A stretch of DNA of 64,000 nt, taken from positions 27,994,459 to 28,058,458 of the forward strand of contig OX388349.1 in assembly GCA_947579665.1 (NCBI GenBank), read 5' to 3'. Below, piece after piece: positions 11,556 through 23,280 of this stretch (within the stretch, counting starts at the first letter, position 1; each line of letters begins with the position of its first letter). The DNA comes from Sympetrum striolatum. Its lineage: Eukaryota > Arthropoda > Insecta > Odonata > Libellulidae. Position numbers and translations under genes: made by a program. Under the pieces are notes generated by a model. That model worked only from the letters and a program-made list of their open reading frames with translations, was not told where the DNA came from and made no database searches.

Positions 11556-14012
11556 GTCCACGATCGAAACGCTAGTTTTCTAAGATCTACTTTTCATGTC
11601 TCTATTCCTAACTTTCCCTGGTGACAACCAAGAATATTATATGATAGATATTAATCATCAAATATGGAGATAAAGACTTCGATAGAGCATATATTCTCTA
11701 CCATGCGAAAGACAGCTATGACTCCCTAAGTATTTTCTTTTTACTATTGGCGTAAAAATAACTTAAGGTGTTGGCACCGTAAAATTTTTACGTCAGGGTG
11801 ACTGATTATCTTAATTCTGCCATTTATTCATGAATACTTATATGTCTATTATATACATAATCGTTTATTCAAAATGCATGCACTAAAGGCTGAACCACGG
11901 AAATCGATTTGAAACCGTATATATACTCAACTGATATGAAATTTACTAGCAGAACATTTTCAATTAGCGATGGGCTTATAATTTTCTGTTTTGAAATAAA
12001 ATAAACCATAGCAACTCAAATTATGCAAATAAAATTGGATGTAAGATTAAACTCCAATGTCTTCAGCATGATTAACAATATCCTTAAATGTTTAGTTCTA
12101 AACATTTTTAAGGATAGTATCTGAATAAATATTTTTTATATATTGACCCATAAGTTCCCTTATCTTTCCGTTCCGACACTGCTTAACAGTTTTCCTTTAT
12201 TATCGCAATATTTTCTATATCATTAAAGTCTCTTTTGTAGCTTAAATCAATTAAAGTCTCCTTATGGTGTATAAAAAATGTTAGGTCTCACCCAAAGTTA
12301 AAAAATAAAATAGGATTTTCCATGTTTAATATTTATGAATACAATAAAACATAGTATTTCTAGAAGAGTAATCGCTTTTCCAACGGACGGACAGTTAAGG
12401 AATTACCATATTCCATAATTGCATCACCCTTGTTATGGATTCATGCGCAAAAATATAAATCACTGTTTTTACTCATAGTTAAATGCAATTAAAATTTTAA
12501 TATTGTACTAATTTTAACTTTTTCAGTCTTTTTACCAAACTTTAAAGGATCTTCGGGTTTTGTATATTTCTGATGTGATATTGTGAATGCACATCAATGA
12601 ATAATATTTATTACTGGTTCGTTTATTTTTTAAGTATGATTGTAACAGGGGAAAATCCTTTGATTATAATATATCTCCGTGTGAAAGTAATATACTTGGA
12701 AAAAGATGAAAAGGAATTAGAGAGAAAACAAATTGTACTTTTTCCATGGCATAATTACGTAATTTTACCCATAATAATGTAGCAACTTTTCGTCATCCTC
12801 AGTGAAATATAGAAAATAGTACTTTTATTTATATTTAAATTGGAAGACGGAATCCACAGCAAATCCCTTAAGCCTATGAATTTCAGACAGCGCAATAACT
12901 GAGATTGAAAAAAATAAGAATCAGAATAAAAAGTCTAAAATGAAAATTAAGACGCATATATGAATGACTATTTCTTTTCTATGAAACTTTATGAATTGAA
13001 TATGCTGTTATTAATAATGCCGTAGACTTTTAGATGGAATGAGTGCCGATCGTTAGTAAGGTAAAACCTCCCTTAATTCTACGAGCCTCCCAACCGTAAT
13101 AGAAAACACGTCAAATCCTCAGCGTAGACGTGCGGGAGGCGGAAAAATACCGACGGGCCCAAATATATCCCGCAGGGAGAGAGAAAAAGGAGTCCTTTAA
13201 ATCCACAGCATCCGGATTACCCCTCCTCCGAGCACTTGTAAATATATCCGAGTGCGACGATGGGCCTCGAGCAACACATTGCATTCATATCCACGCCTCC
13301 CCCACTCCATAATCCAACGTTAATTGGCTGCTGAGGAGTCCTAAAAATTAAATAACTTCCATATTCTTCCCGCAAACTCTTTCCTGGAAAAAGCGTGGTT
13401 TTATCCCTCCGCATATAACTCCGTCCTCTAACTCAACTTGTTCGCTTACCAACCTGTCTCCTCTCCCTCTTATCTATCTCTACGGCGATGTTCCTCATTC
13501 CCTACCACACGTCCTCTACCCCCTCCCCCCTGTGACGAATGCCTCCTCAATGGCCATAAAGTACCTTAATCACTTCCCTCCCTGACTGCGAGATCTCTCT
13601 CCCTTTAACTCTATTCCGCTTTCTTTCTCTTCTTCCCCATCCCCTCTCCTCATCTTTATCTCCCTCGTCCTGCATTCTTGTTAGAAGTATTATGTGTCTG
13701 TTCCCTACATCTCTATTTATCGATTGCTCTCATCTGAGAATGTTTTTAAAATTCTCACCGATTTAATGGATGATGTATGAAGTTATTTCGATTCATTCAC
13801 CTTGTTCCACGTAATTTTACGACCATGCAAGACATAAATTGTTTCGTTCCTTAAATTGTTCTGACTTCTGGCTAGAATTCAGATGAGTAATTAATTCTAG
13901 AAGCTATTTATTTCTAAGGATAGAATTAATTATTCAAGGCTTACGGATAGAATTTATCACATAACCCAAGTATCATGTGCTTTAGGACACATACATATAA
14001 TAGTTATAATAC
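11556..14012. other. non-coding stretch with pyrimidine-rich tract
   Basis: No supported gene. A hairpin with 16-base arms (two extra T on one side) lies at 12080-12115 (ATCCTTAAATGTTTAG and its complement). Bases 13080-13330 are GC-balanced. Bases 13430-13680 are strongly C/T-rich on the plus strand. Confidence 0.5.
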
Positions 14013-14857
14013 TCTTATATAAAAAATGAAATGATGTTCGTGACGTCGTCTAAAACTCGAAAACGGCTCAACTGATTTGAATAATGTTTTTTTTGTTTTG
14101 TTCTCCTCGGTAAGGAGGTGGTTTAGAAAAAAATTAGGAAAAACCCAAAAGGAATAGCCGAAAAATCGAAAAAGAATTTCCATAAGAAATTCACGTAAAG
14201 TTCATTTTTCTCGCTGCAGGCTTTATTTCATTTGAAAATTTAAATTAGAAATAATAGTCCTACGAAATCAAATCGAGCACCAAATAAAGGGGAATAGAAT
14301 GAAAATTCTTATTTTGGTCGTGAAATATCGTTTACGAATTGAAAGTTTGAGAGTTTTGATAAAATTCGTGAATATTTTATCAAAATTTCGAGGTTATAAT
14401 CAATCCATCCCCCTTGAAAATGAAGGCGATTGTTGATTCCAAGTTCATGTATTTATCCATCAAAATGCATTAAGAATATAAGTCCAGTTAAAATTAATCC
14501 TGCTAATAAGTGATACACTTTATGAAGAAGAAAAAATTGCATGAGATTTTAACATTTCTGTTACGAACAATATCCTGTGAAGAATCGCATGGAAAAGTGT
14601 ACGAACATTAAATCTTTATTTTTTACAATTTTTTTTGAACGTCAGTAGCAACCAAGTTATATTTACAGCAACGTAATTGTTTACTGAATGTTTAGTTTTA
14701 AAACGGTTTTACTCTCTCTCTATTTGAGGACTTAGTGTGAGAATTTCAATATTGTAAACTTCTGAAGGTAAGTTCGACATATATAACAAAAATATGAGAA
14801 ATAAATATTGATACACTAGATAGAATTAGGTGGCACGAAGTTCACCGCGTCATCTAG
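14013..14857 (+). mobile_element. probable non-autonomous Helitron
   Basis: The start TCTTATATAAAAAATGAAATG, followed by AAAACTCGAAAACGGCTCAACTGATTTGAAT, and the end GGCACGAAGTTCACCGCGTCATCTAG|T match a layout common to arthropod Helitrons: 5' TC, a conserved 'aaactcgaaaacggct' block, and a 3' end in CTAG followed by T. The ~845 bp contain no long frame, so it carries no Rep/helicase. The base before the assumed 5' end is C rather than the expected A, so the exact left limit may be off by a few bases. There are no terminal inverted repeats, as expected for Helitrons. Confidence 0.65.
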
Positions 14858-15099
14858 TATTTAATAATAATAGCCAGTAACATATCTAGGTACAACGTTA
14901 GTTGGTGGTTGGTTAACCAACGAAGGATATCATATTCTTTACAAAAATTCGAATTGGATATCCCGGTTACTTAGCCCATAGCATTTCCTACTATGCAGTT
15001 TCTAGCTATCTCATAGCTTGAGATAGAGTGTGGTTCATATTATTAACCTGATCAATCCACAGTGACTATTTAAGTGACTTTATTAGGGTCATTTTGGTA

Positions 15100-15250
15100 T
15101 ATCCTCGATGACTTTTTTACTCGTCAGGGCTCTCAGTGAAGAAGTAAAGTATCTCAATCCTCATCTTGTCTAGTAAGCTTCATTCTCCCTCTCGATATTT
15201 TTATTACTAATTAGAGAGGGTATGAGGTACCTCTAGGTTGAATGTTGCGG
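15100..15250 (+). repeat. dispersed repeat R, copy 1 (fragment)
   Basis: Matches the distal half of repeat R as seen at 50105-50245: AGTAAGCTTCATTCTCCCTCTC, then TTAGAGAGGG, then CCTCTAGGTTGAAT. The copy is interrupted directly at its right edge by the truncated LINE that begins at about 15251. The class of R is unknown; no terminal repeats are visible. Confidence 0.5.
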
Positions 15251-15482
15251 TTCAAAAGATATATATCGGTATCGTGCAACCCCCCTGCTACCTCGGTCGA
15301 TCCGATAATGTACGTAAGTTAAGAGAAATAGATGCTAGAACGAATCGCTTTAAAAATTCATTCTTTCCGCGAACGATACGTGACAATAACCGAATAAGGA
15401 AGTAGTTTAGATTCAACTGGTGTTTACACCCCCTGCCATACGCCGAAAGGCGGCTTGTAGGGTATTAATGTAGATGTAGATC
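15251..15482 (+). mobile_element. CR1/Jockey-type LINE, copy 1 (3' fragment)
   Basis: A severely 5'-truncated LINE. It holds the last ~48 codons of the reverse transcriptase ORF, ending in TAG at 15403-15405; the C-terminal words REIDARTNRF, SFFPRTIRD and NRIRK are shared with the other two copies. About 75 bp of 3' UTR follow, with a two-stem hairpin (15431-15462) and a short GTAGAT repeat at the end (15469-15482). The reading frame in this fragment is open. It is closest in sequence to copy 2 (19580-20140). It appears to have landed in repeat R. Confidence 0.85.
15431..15462 (+). other. LINE 3' UTR hairpin with GAAA loop
   Basis: Outer stem CCCTGC/GTAGGG (one G-U pair) and inner stem CGCC-GAAA-GGCG. 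The same fold is preserved in the two other LINE copies with changed but still pairing bases. A likely recognition element for the element's own reverse transcriptase, by analogy with other LINEs that have structured 3' ends. Confidence 0.6.
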
Positions 15483-16742
15483 ATACCAACCGAATAGATA
15501 TAAAACAATCCGAATCCGAAACCGGACAATCGGTGTGGAATAATATAGAAGTACGGATGCCGAGTTGCATGAAACGTCAATGAGAAAGGATAAATTACGA
15601 CATGATAATCCACAGATTAATGTGGTTGCTGAAGAGCTTAAGAGAAATAACATATGTAGCTATGAAAGGACATCAATGGAGATATATTTGGTTACTACTT
15701 AATGAAAATTGTAAGCAGGAATAGGAAAACATGGAGGGTTTTGTTTAGAAGAAAAAATTGCGGTAAGGGGAGGCTTTTCACATGCCTACCTTCAAAGAAG
15801 TCAGTATGATCGATTTGATCAGTAGCGCAAACTGTGACTAAATCCACAGTTTTCATAAAATCGTCGGCTAATAGTTTCAACACAACTTTCCTTTTATCAA
15901 ACTTGACTTTGAATTGAAGATTTTATAACAGAAAAATTAAGAAAAGTGTTCCTCGAAACCATGGTCAAATATTTCTAAGTAAATAGTGATGTCCGTCAAA
16001 TTTTGTACTCAAATTCAAATTAAATGTTTTTTAAAATGTGAAATTTTTGCCTAATATTGTCTCTCTGCCTGTTAATACGATAAACAGAGATAATATGAAG
16101 TAAGATTGTTTGATTTAATCGTGCTACAAAACTCGCTCAAACTAGAATGTCATTTGTATTTCTGATCAAGCAATCCCAAGATCAGGGGTCCTAAACATTG
16201 TGCCACGCGAGTACCATCAACATGAAAAGATTTTCTTTATTTTAAACTTTTTATATGAAAGGTATTTTTATATTTAAAATACATTCACATTGCTTGGGTA
16301 TCAGGTGAAATGTTATGAAATTCAAGTCAAATTTATCTACTTTATTATGTATTCATGAAGAAAATGAAATTTTTCTGTTTTTAATTTTACTAGTATCTCT
16401 ATCAAGGAGATCATTGACCTTCATTCAAGCACCAATGTATTTTTTATGAAGTACCATGAATGATACTTTTACCATTGGTTAAGAATTCTTGCCCTCAATC
16501 CACTTCAGGAAGCTTCTCTTTGTTTAATTTCTACCAAAAGGTATGTTTCCGTAGTAGATTCTTCTTCATAGACTTTAGGGGACACGTCATAGGTGGTATT
16601 AAGATCACTTTGTTCCCGCCTGTAGCACTAAGCTGCGCCACAGCACACACAACAAGTTGACGCGTTCACTGTCATCCAAATTTACATGACGCTAGCCACC
16701 TGTGACGTATGGCAGGGACTGAGAATATGCCAAATTCACCCG
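15483..16742. other. non-coding stretch with hAT-like terminus
   Basis: No supported gene. CAGGGGTCCTAAACATTGTG at 16183 resembles hAT-superfamily ends (CAGGGGTC...), but I find no matching opposite end or 8-bp duplication. Bases 16480-16742 are GC-balanced and lie just beyond the stop of the candidate exon at 16743-17024. On the minus strand this part contains CATACGTCACAGG, which resembles a cAMP-response-type site. Confidence 0.4.
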
Positions 16743-17024
16743 CTAATTCCACCACCTATTAGCATTTGTGAGTGACCGGAGATAACTATCCGTTCTAGCT
16801 GTAATTTCCCTGTAGAGTTTGGTCGCCGCGAAATCCTCTTCGCTAACTGTGATTAACGATTCGTCGTGCATCTTCACTTGGATCACCTCCCGCTGATATG
16901 CCGAAAGGTTCATGCCAACATTTCGATATGATGCACCTGAAGGATATCTCGGATCATCTGTGACTCTCTCATAACATGGCTTGTGCCAGTTAAACGCACC
17001 AGCACAATGTCTTTTGCCGTTGCT
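16743..17024 (-). CDS. candidate exon or gene relic, unknown product
   Basis: An open frame of 93 codons on the minus strand, ending in TAG at 16743-16745. The frame has no early ATG (first Met about residue 38). On its upstream side it is bounded by CTTTATCTAG|AGC, which can act as a splice acceptor, and an in-frame TAG lies within that AG. Base composition is clearly richer in G and C than the neighbouring DNA. The predicted product is protein-like: CAGAFNWHKPCYERV near the start, a mixed middle, and an acidic/basic helix-like segment (VSEEDFAATKLYREITARTD) before the end. I do not recognise the family. It could be a terminal exon of a cellular gene transcribed leftwards, or a piece of a transposon protein; no upstream exon is visible. 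Confidence 0.35.
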   Translation of the reverse strand, partial: SNGKRHCAGAFNWHKPCYERVTDDPRYPSGASYRNVGMNLSAYQREVIQVKMHDESLITVSEEDFAATKLYREITARTDSYLRSLTNANRWWN

Positions 17025-17027
17025 CTA

Positions 17028-18470
17028 GATAAAGCTAGTCATATTTTATGTATCAATGTCGTTTTGAACATTCTGCAAATCATCAGAGCTGACTTTATAA
17101 ATTTAGAGTAAATATAATGTGTAGAATAAGCATTTGTATTTTAATCTTACCCAAGGGACTTTTCTGGGGAGTACCTTTTCCCCCATGATTGGATATTCTT
17201 CATCTCTTGAATCTCAAAATGTTATAACTTATATTGTGAATTTCAACTTACAACTTTCGTCTTTTACTAATGCTAACATATATAATATTGACGGTTATTG
17301 GATGTAAGCAACTACAAATATGTTTGTTTGTTTGTTTTAATCGCATTAGGTCCATCGTTGTAGTCAAACAGCGTATATTAGGTCTTCAGATAACTATATC
17401 ATCTATCCTAATGTATCAAACAATTTTGATTGGTCTTCTTCACTTTCACTTACTTTTCCTCTCAGCACTCGATAGTATCGCCAATTTTCACTCCATATTT
17501 CCGAAATGATCATTTTATGTGCGCATTCGTGTTTTTTCATTAAGTGAGTAAAATTTCCCTATCACGATATTGACAGCACTCAAACTGTGCGCGCAGTTGT
17601 GAAAATAGTAGTTATTATGATCGTTCCGATTTCTTTACTTAAGTACGAGTAATTCTAACTGAAACTCAATAATCTTTTCCTGCCCAAATGAAAGTCAAGT
17701 ATTTTATATCAGAAACAACCAATACGTACCCATACTTCTAACACGAACTCCTTCATTTAATCTAAACCTCAACCTAACTTAAAAGCTCAACTCAGCTTAT
17801 TATGATAAATGGAAAGAACGAAAATAATATTTTATAGAGGGATATTAGGGAGGAAATTTCTTTTTCCTTCCCCATCCCCATTATGATTTCGTGTAAATAG
17901 AAGGATTCTCATGGGGTTTTTTCTCTATTAAATACAATATAATATGAATTTTCAGACTGGACGGCGTTGAGATATAATGTAATGATATAATTTCAAATCG
18001 TCATCATTCCATTTTACTATACTTATTTACATCATACTATTTCTCTTAATTCCTGTTAATTTTGCCCTTTAAAAGACATTATTACATCCAAAAGTGGTCA
18101 GAATTCAATTTCAGACCATTCGAGAATTTTCAAAAGTTATTCTTGAATATCGATAAAATATTACGAGCTAATTATTTAATACTCTTTTGATATTAGATAA
18201 AGGTAGTAAGTCAATTATAAAAGTTGTTTTAAAGTAACGAAGATCTAATTTAGGATTTTTTTTACAAATATTATTTCTACTACTAAATTTTTAATTTTCA
18301 CCTCTTAAAAATAAATTAGTTTTGTACAAAAGACATTCAAAAATTATCTTTTTTTGTTAAATTTCCTTATTATTTATGGATTTATTGAATTCTAGGAATG
18401 CCGTTTCTCAAATGAAGTGAATCTATAATATATTTACATAAAATAAAATTATTTTGTAATGCATGGGTTT
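17028..18470. other. AT-rich non-coding stretch
   Basis: No supported gene and no repeat that I can match elsewhere in the window. If the frame at 16743-17024 is a real exon on the minus strand, this stretch would be its upstream intron. Confidence 0.5.
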
Positions 18471-18545
18471 TAATAATAATAATTGAAGACTTTATTAGGA
18501 CGAATTTTAGTCATACGGACTACTCTTAAAATGAAACCTCGCTCT
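18471..18545 (-). mobile_element. retroelement 3' end with (ATT)n tail
   Basis: On the minus strand: AAGAGTAGTCCGTATGACTA forms a hairpin (TAGTC-CGTAT-GACTA, 18508-18522), followed by TCCTAATAAAGTC (AATAAA complement at 18491-18496), then a short (ATT)4 tail at 18471-18484. The layout is the same as at 11440-11555 and 37075-37405. The 5' limit is not defined. Confidence 0.5.
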
Positions 18546-19579
18546 TTTATCAAGCGTCACAATTCGATAAATACACGTATTCGTAGTTTTTGTTTTATTC
18601 TAAGCTCCTGGATTTATTAGTTGCAGAAAATACAACACCACATGGTCGTAGTCATTGTCTGAGTGATAAAATAATTAAATGTATCGTAGTACACCAAGTA
18701 TAGTCCATACACCATACATAAGTCCTTGCATATTTCATATTCTTTCTCCTAAGTATAGTATGTGAGAACGTTCACATCGTATAGTCAGAGCAAATGTGTG
18801 GAGATTTCCGTCAAAGATAATAAACTCCCTGGTTTGCCTCCACTCAAATCTTGTTTGCGAGTAACATGGATTAATGTAAACTTCAAGTCCTCCAGTCGCA
18901 TTAACCACTGAGATTTTGGCCATTGTCAATAATGCATTGGTCACCTATTTCATGAGAGGAATCTCCATGCTTTATCGGTCTGTGTTTTGTTGGTCCAAGT
19001 AATACATCTCTATGGTGACCGAAAGGGAATTTCTAAATAATTGGACTGGAAGATGCCTCATTTTTCATAATTGGAATTTTAATTTCTTTATGAATTTGAA
19101 CATATCGTGTGAAATTTTAACCTTGTGGAAAGGATATTTTGAGATGGAAATATATTTTATAAATAATAAATATCATTTTAACTAGCTATTTATTCTCACA
19201 TTTTTGGTCATTAACATATCCACCATGAAACAAACAACCCCTTCATACCCACATTATGTACACCGATAAAATGTATTATACTAATAAATAATTAGCAATT
19301 CAGGGTAATAAAATTTGAAACCCTGGTCTTCCAAGATCATTTTCAGAACTCAACTTTTTGGGCATTTTGTGATGGCTATTGAGTTGACTGATAATTATTA
19401 GTCAACTGTAAATAATCAGCCTAATTATAATTGGGCTAATTATGATTAGTATAATGACAGCTATGCATTTAGTTATGGGTAGTATTTTTACTTTATTTTA
19501 GAATAATCATTATTAGTGATAATAACGAAATTGTTGCTTTCAGAACTATATATTACGGCTGGATATCCGTGTTCTTCAG
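18546..19579. other. AT-rich non-coding stretch
   Basis: No supported gene. Two small imperfect palindromes occur at 19380-19450 (AGTTGACT...AGTCAACT and AGCCTAATTATAATTGGGCT). Confidence 0.5.
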
Positions 19580-19589
19580 AATTAGCAAT

Positions 19590-20064
19590 AATATTATTAA
19601 AGCAAGTAAAAGACTTGGCTTTGTAAAGCGTATTGTCGTTAAATGCGATGAAAAGGTGAGAGAGCGATGTTATTTTACCTTGGTCAGACCCCTTCTGGAA
19701 TATGCGGCAAGTATATGGGATCCGGCGGATGAAACGTGTACTCGCGAACTCGAGAAAGTGCAGCGTAAAGCGGTTCGTTTTGTTAAGAAATGCTACGATA
19801 AAAAAAGCAAGCGTTACAAAAATGCTCTCAGACGTAGGTTGGGAATCCTTGAAAGAAAGGAGATTGGAAGCTAGGCTGCGATTGCTTAATAAATTCAGGG
19901 AAACTACATTTTCAGAAGATACAATCGGTATCATGCAACCCCCCTGCTACCTCGGTCTATCCGATAATGACCGTAAGTTAAGAGAAATAGATGCTAGGAC
20001 GAATCGTTTTAGAGATTCATTCTTTCCGCGAACAATACGTGACAATAACCGAATAAGGAAGTAA
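19590..20064 (+). pseudogene. LINE reverse transcriptase C-terminal part, frameshifted
   Basis: The first frame carries LGFVKRIV, RERCYFTLVRPLLEYAASIW and LEKVQRKAVRF, the conserved block that follows the reverse transcriptase palm in CR1/Jockey-type LINEs. At an A-run (19800-19806, seven A) the frame shifts by +1. The following frame continues with the GWES, RLLNKFRETTF, REIDARTNRF and SFFPRTIRD words and ends at TAA 20062-20064. One extra A in the run explains the break. The N-terminal part, including the catalytic FADD, is absent through 5' truncation. The piece cannot give an active enzyme. Confidence 0.85.
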
Positions 20065-20089
20065 TTTAGATTCAACTGGTGTTTACACC

Positions 20090-20121
20090 CCCTGTCACAC
20101 GCCGAAAGGTGGCTTGTAGGG
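20090..20121 (+). other. LINE 3' UTR hairpin with GAAA loop
   Basis: Outer stem CCCTGT/GTAGGG (two wobble pairs) and inner stem CGCC-GAAA-GGTG (one wobble pair). Every base change relative to copies 1 and 3 keeps the pairing in RNA. Confidence 0.6.
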
Positions 20122-20140
20122 TATTAATGTAGATGTATAT

Positions 20141-20639
20141 ATTAAATATAATGACCATATAGAAAATCCTTGCAATGAGAGGAATGTTGATTTTCCTTTT
20201 CCGGCGATTAAATTGCAGGGACGAGAATTAAACACTAGAGTGATTATATCAAATGAAAATATCTAAGTAGTTAGTAACCTTAAATTAATTATTGTTACGC
20301 TCATATTATTTTAAATATTAATCTTTGAAAAAACCAATGTAAATATCATTAGATAGGAAATAAGAATATTTTCAGATTAGATAAGTTTATATTATGAAGT
20401 AAGAATTAGTTGCTGCTGGAATGAAGTAATTTTTCCTCAGAAAATTACAAAATCAGAATTAATGACTCATTAACAAAATGGCATAACAGTGAATTATTTT
20501 ATCAATAAAATGCAAATCATGAAGCATACTTTGTCGAAACAAAAATAAAATAATTTTATGTAAAATCAGTGTCGGGTAATAGTTGTGTTCGGGGTTATTC
20601 AGATTGATGTTTGAGCATTACCTTGCTAAGTCGCTTAAA
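20141..20639. other. AT-rich non-coding stretch
   Basis: Nothing recognisable. Plain AT-rich sequence after the LINE. Confidence 0.5.
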
Positions 20640-21480
20640 ATTATAGAGTTAATACGGCCACAAAGCCACGTTTAAACCCCTGAATATCATTGCATATGGA
20701 GCTCTCACAAAGTGTAGTTAAAGCTTTCGGTGAAACGAGTTTCATCGGCGAGTAACATTTTCCCAGTTTTCTATAAATTATCTCTGAATATTCAATAAAT
20801 GCCGCGCGGGAATTTCATGTACCTATTCATGGAAAACACACACGGACATGAGTGCGACCGGCCCATTAAATTAAGATTAAACTGTTTTTCGTGTATCTTC
20901 GCGCTGGAATTAATTAAAGACGCTTTATTGAAAGCAGCGGCGTTTCCTGCATATCGATGAAATGATGCAAATGATGGATGGAGGGAGGATCCGTTTGGCC
21001 AAAAACACAGAGAAAGGCATTGGACTGCAATGCCCGAATGCAGTTAATCATTCAATCATAACTCTGGAATCTGCACAAAGGCCTGATTATTCCTATCCAC
21101 CTATTCACTCGTGTGCTCCACAGATAAATGGCGCGATATCGAATGAAGTGCGCTAAAATATGGGAAATCCTTCTAATGCCCGAAAACACGTCTGCCCGGG
21201 CAAGAGATTTTGGTCAACGTGATTGTTTTAGGCTTCCTAGGAAGCGAAATGGCGTACTGCTTCCTCGTTTTTCGGTATCTTGCCCATTATCCGCTTAATA
21301 TCAGATAAATTAGGAACACGCACGAAAAGCCTTGTTTCATCGCTCGAAATAAATTACCTTGGCAGAAAATGAATTGATTCCTTGGAAACACAACGACGGC
21401 CTTTTTGTGATAATTAATTCCTTCAATCCTTTCGCGACTCTTAGTTACTTAAGAGTAAGAATGAATAGGAAGGCATTTGC
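20640..21480. other. GC-balanced, repeat-free island
   Basis: Composition is more even than the surroundings and there is no sign of transposon origin. It includes AATTAATTAAAG-type homeodomain-like words, a perfect 14-bp palindrome GCTTCCTAGGAAGC (21231-21244) and GTTTCATCGGCGAG. The 64-codon frame at 20962-21156 has no recognisable domain. A candidate regulatory element by composition only. Confidence 0.3.
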
Positions 21481-22680
21481 TTCTATTCACAGTTCGTTCA
21501 GATGTATTACTCCAAACAGGAAATTCAAATAATGTAATCAAAAAAAGCTGTGAAATACTGAAATATACATAATCGTTAACTGTTTAACAGCGCCGATATG
21601 CCAAACATTCATACGAAATGGTTTTTCGCCCAAAATTAGTTCAATCCACTTTCATAACACTATTATTAAATTAAAATCCAATGTTGAATATATCTATAAA
21701 TAGAATTAAAAATTATAATTACAATCTCTCATTACTTTATTTTAGTCTATTTATGCATAATCTGGAATAAATCGATGTATAAATTGGCATTATGCATAAT
21801 ACCGTCATCATTAAAACGTAATTATCACATTTTTTCTCCATATAAGCATATTTAGAAACAATGAATCTGGTTTATAGCTATTTGTGAAATAATCACAATT
21901 CATTATTTTTCATGTGTGAATAATTGAGCGAGCATGAGATTACATGCATTAATAAAAAGGCGCAAAAGGAAATATACAGCTTCACAATATTTATTTTTAA
22001 AAGAACACTAGAGTTATAATTAGGTCCACGATTATTCCATTTTAATATCATAAATTTCATTCATGCATCATTTGCTGCTAAATGAAATGGTAGTTTGATT
22101 TTAGATTTTACCGTGTATCAATTGCTAAAATCATTTTAGCAATCTCAATCAAAATCTCATCATACATGAGGAATCTTGTAAATTCTATTTTTTGTAGACA
22201 ATTTATCAAGTGTTTTAATAATACATAACGCGTAAATATCAAGGTAAATCCTTATCTTAAAGTTTAAATATAATAAATATTATATTTCAAACGCTAGTAT
22301 AATATCATTAGTTTACTTTTCTTTCATGTTCTTAATTATTCAATCTAAAATGTCTTTACGCAAAACAAATGAGAATACCAGTAAATTTGTTACTCTAGAT
22401 GACAAATTTGCACTGTTTTGTTAGCTCTGAAATCAAATTCATGGCGTTTTTCTACTTAGAGATTTGAATGCAGGAGTCAATATTTGATCCAATATAACCT
22501 CTGGAAACTGCGTATAGGATGTTTGAAAACTTATCACAAACTTACCAACATTGCCATACTAGCAATAGAAATCCTACTTGTATCAATACCGCAGAAATAC
22601 CAATGATTATCCTACATATACAATTGTACATATTTTGCGTTAAGTACGATTTATGCCCTCGGAGTTTACTACAACTCTGT
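21481..22680. other. AT-rich non-coding stretch
   Basis: No gene. AT-rich sequence with many short A/T runs and TATGCATAAT-like words. No repeats matched elsewhere in the window. Confidence 0.5.
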
Positions 22681-23280
22681 TTCGTAAGGAGACGGATGGA
22701 AAGGCATGCATTGGAGTAATTGCGAACACAAAGCTTAGTAATTTGCAAATCTCGGATTGCGATGGGAGGGAAGTGTGGAAAGAGAGAGGAATTTCTACCA
22801 ATATGTGCAGAGGGAAGGACACGTGACGAGGCGCACGTTGACCATGCGGCTCAAAGCACGTTGCGCGTATACACACGCGAATGTGTACAAAGAGAAAGGG
22901 GTATCAGAGGTGGGGATTGCGGCTCCGGGGGAGGTTAATCGATGACTCTGCTGTGGTCGACTAGGCTTAATTAGCGGTCTGCGATGAGCTGCCGGAATGG
23001 GGAGCGAAAGAAAAACGGGGGAGGGCATTGTTTCCGGCCGGAAAGTGTGAATCTCTTTGAAAAGGAGTCAAACGCGAAATAAATAGGGTTGAAGGAAGCG
23101 GACAGCTGCGAAAGAGAGTCATTTACAATCGGAGGGGAATCGACGCTGATTCGCTGTGATTTAAATTTCTTGGTCCACAATGTCATTCGCGGAGTTACAA
23201 ATTACGCGGATGCGAACGGCCACGTCTGCATGGTCTGGCGATTTTATAATGAGACTGCGGTCGTAAAATAAAGGGTAAAG
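22681..23280. other. GC-rich, purine-rich island
   Basis: A GC-rich patch with CpG-containing words (ACGTGACGAGGCGCACG, TTGCGCGTATACACACGCG), G/A-rich on the plus strand. Six short frames overlap on the two strands here, and none has a known domain. Possible promoter or enhancer, but no transcript evidence can be read from the sequence. Confidence 0.3.

Larger units (their letters stand above)
19580..20140 (+). mobile_element. CR1/Jockey-type LINE, copy 2 (5'-truncated)
   Basis: Contains the region after the reverse transcriptase catalytic core to the 3' end. The 3' UTR has the same hairpin as copies 1 and 3 (20090-20121, with wobble pairs) and ends with ATTAATGTAGATGTA. The coding part is broken by a single-base frameshift (see the pseudogene entry). 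The reverse-strand frame over this copy (19488-19934) is an antisense shadow. Target-site duplications are not evident. Confidence 0.88.

Noticed and set aside
19488..19934. 148-codon minus-strand frame
   Set aside because: It is the antisense of the conserved LINE reverse transcriptase copy on the plus strand.
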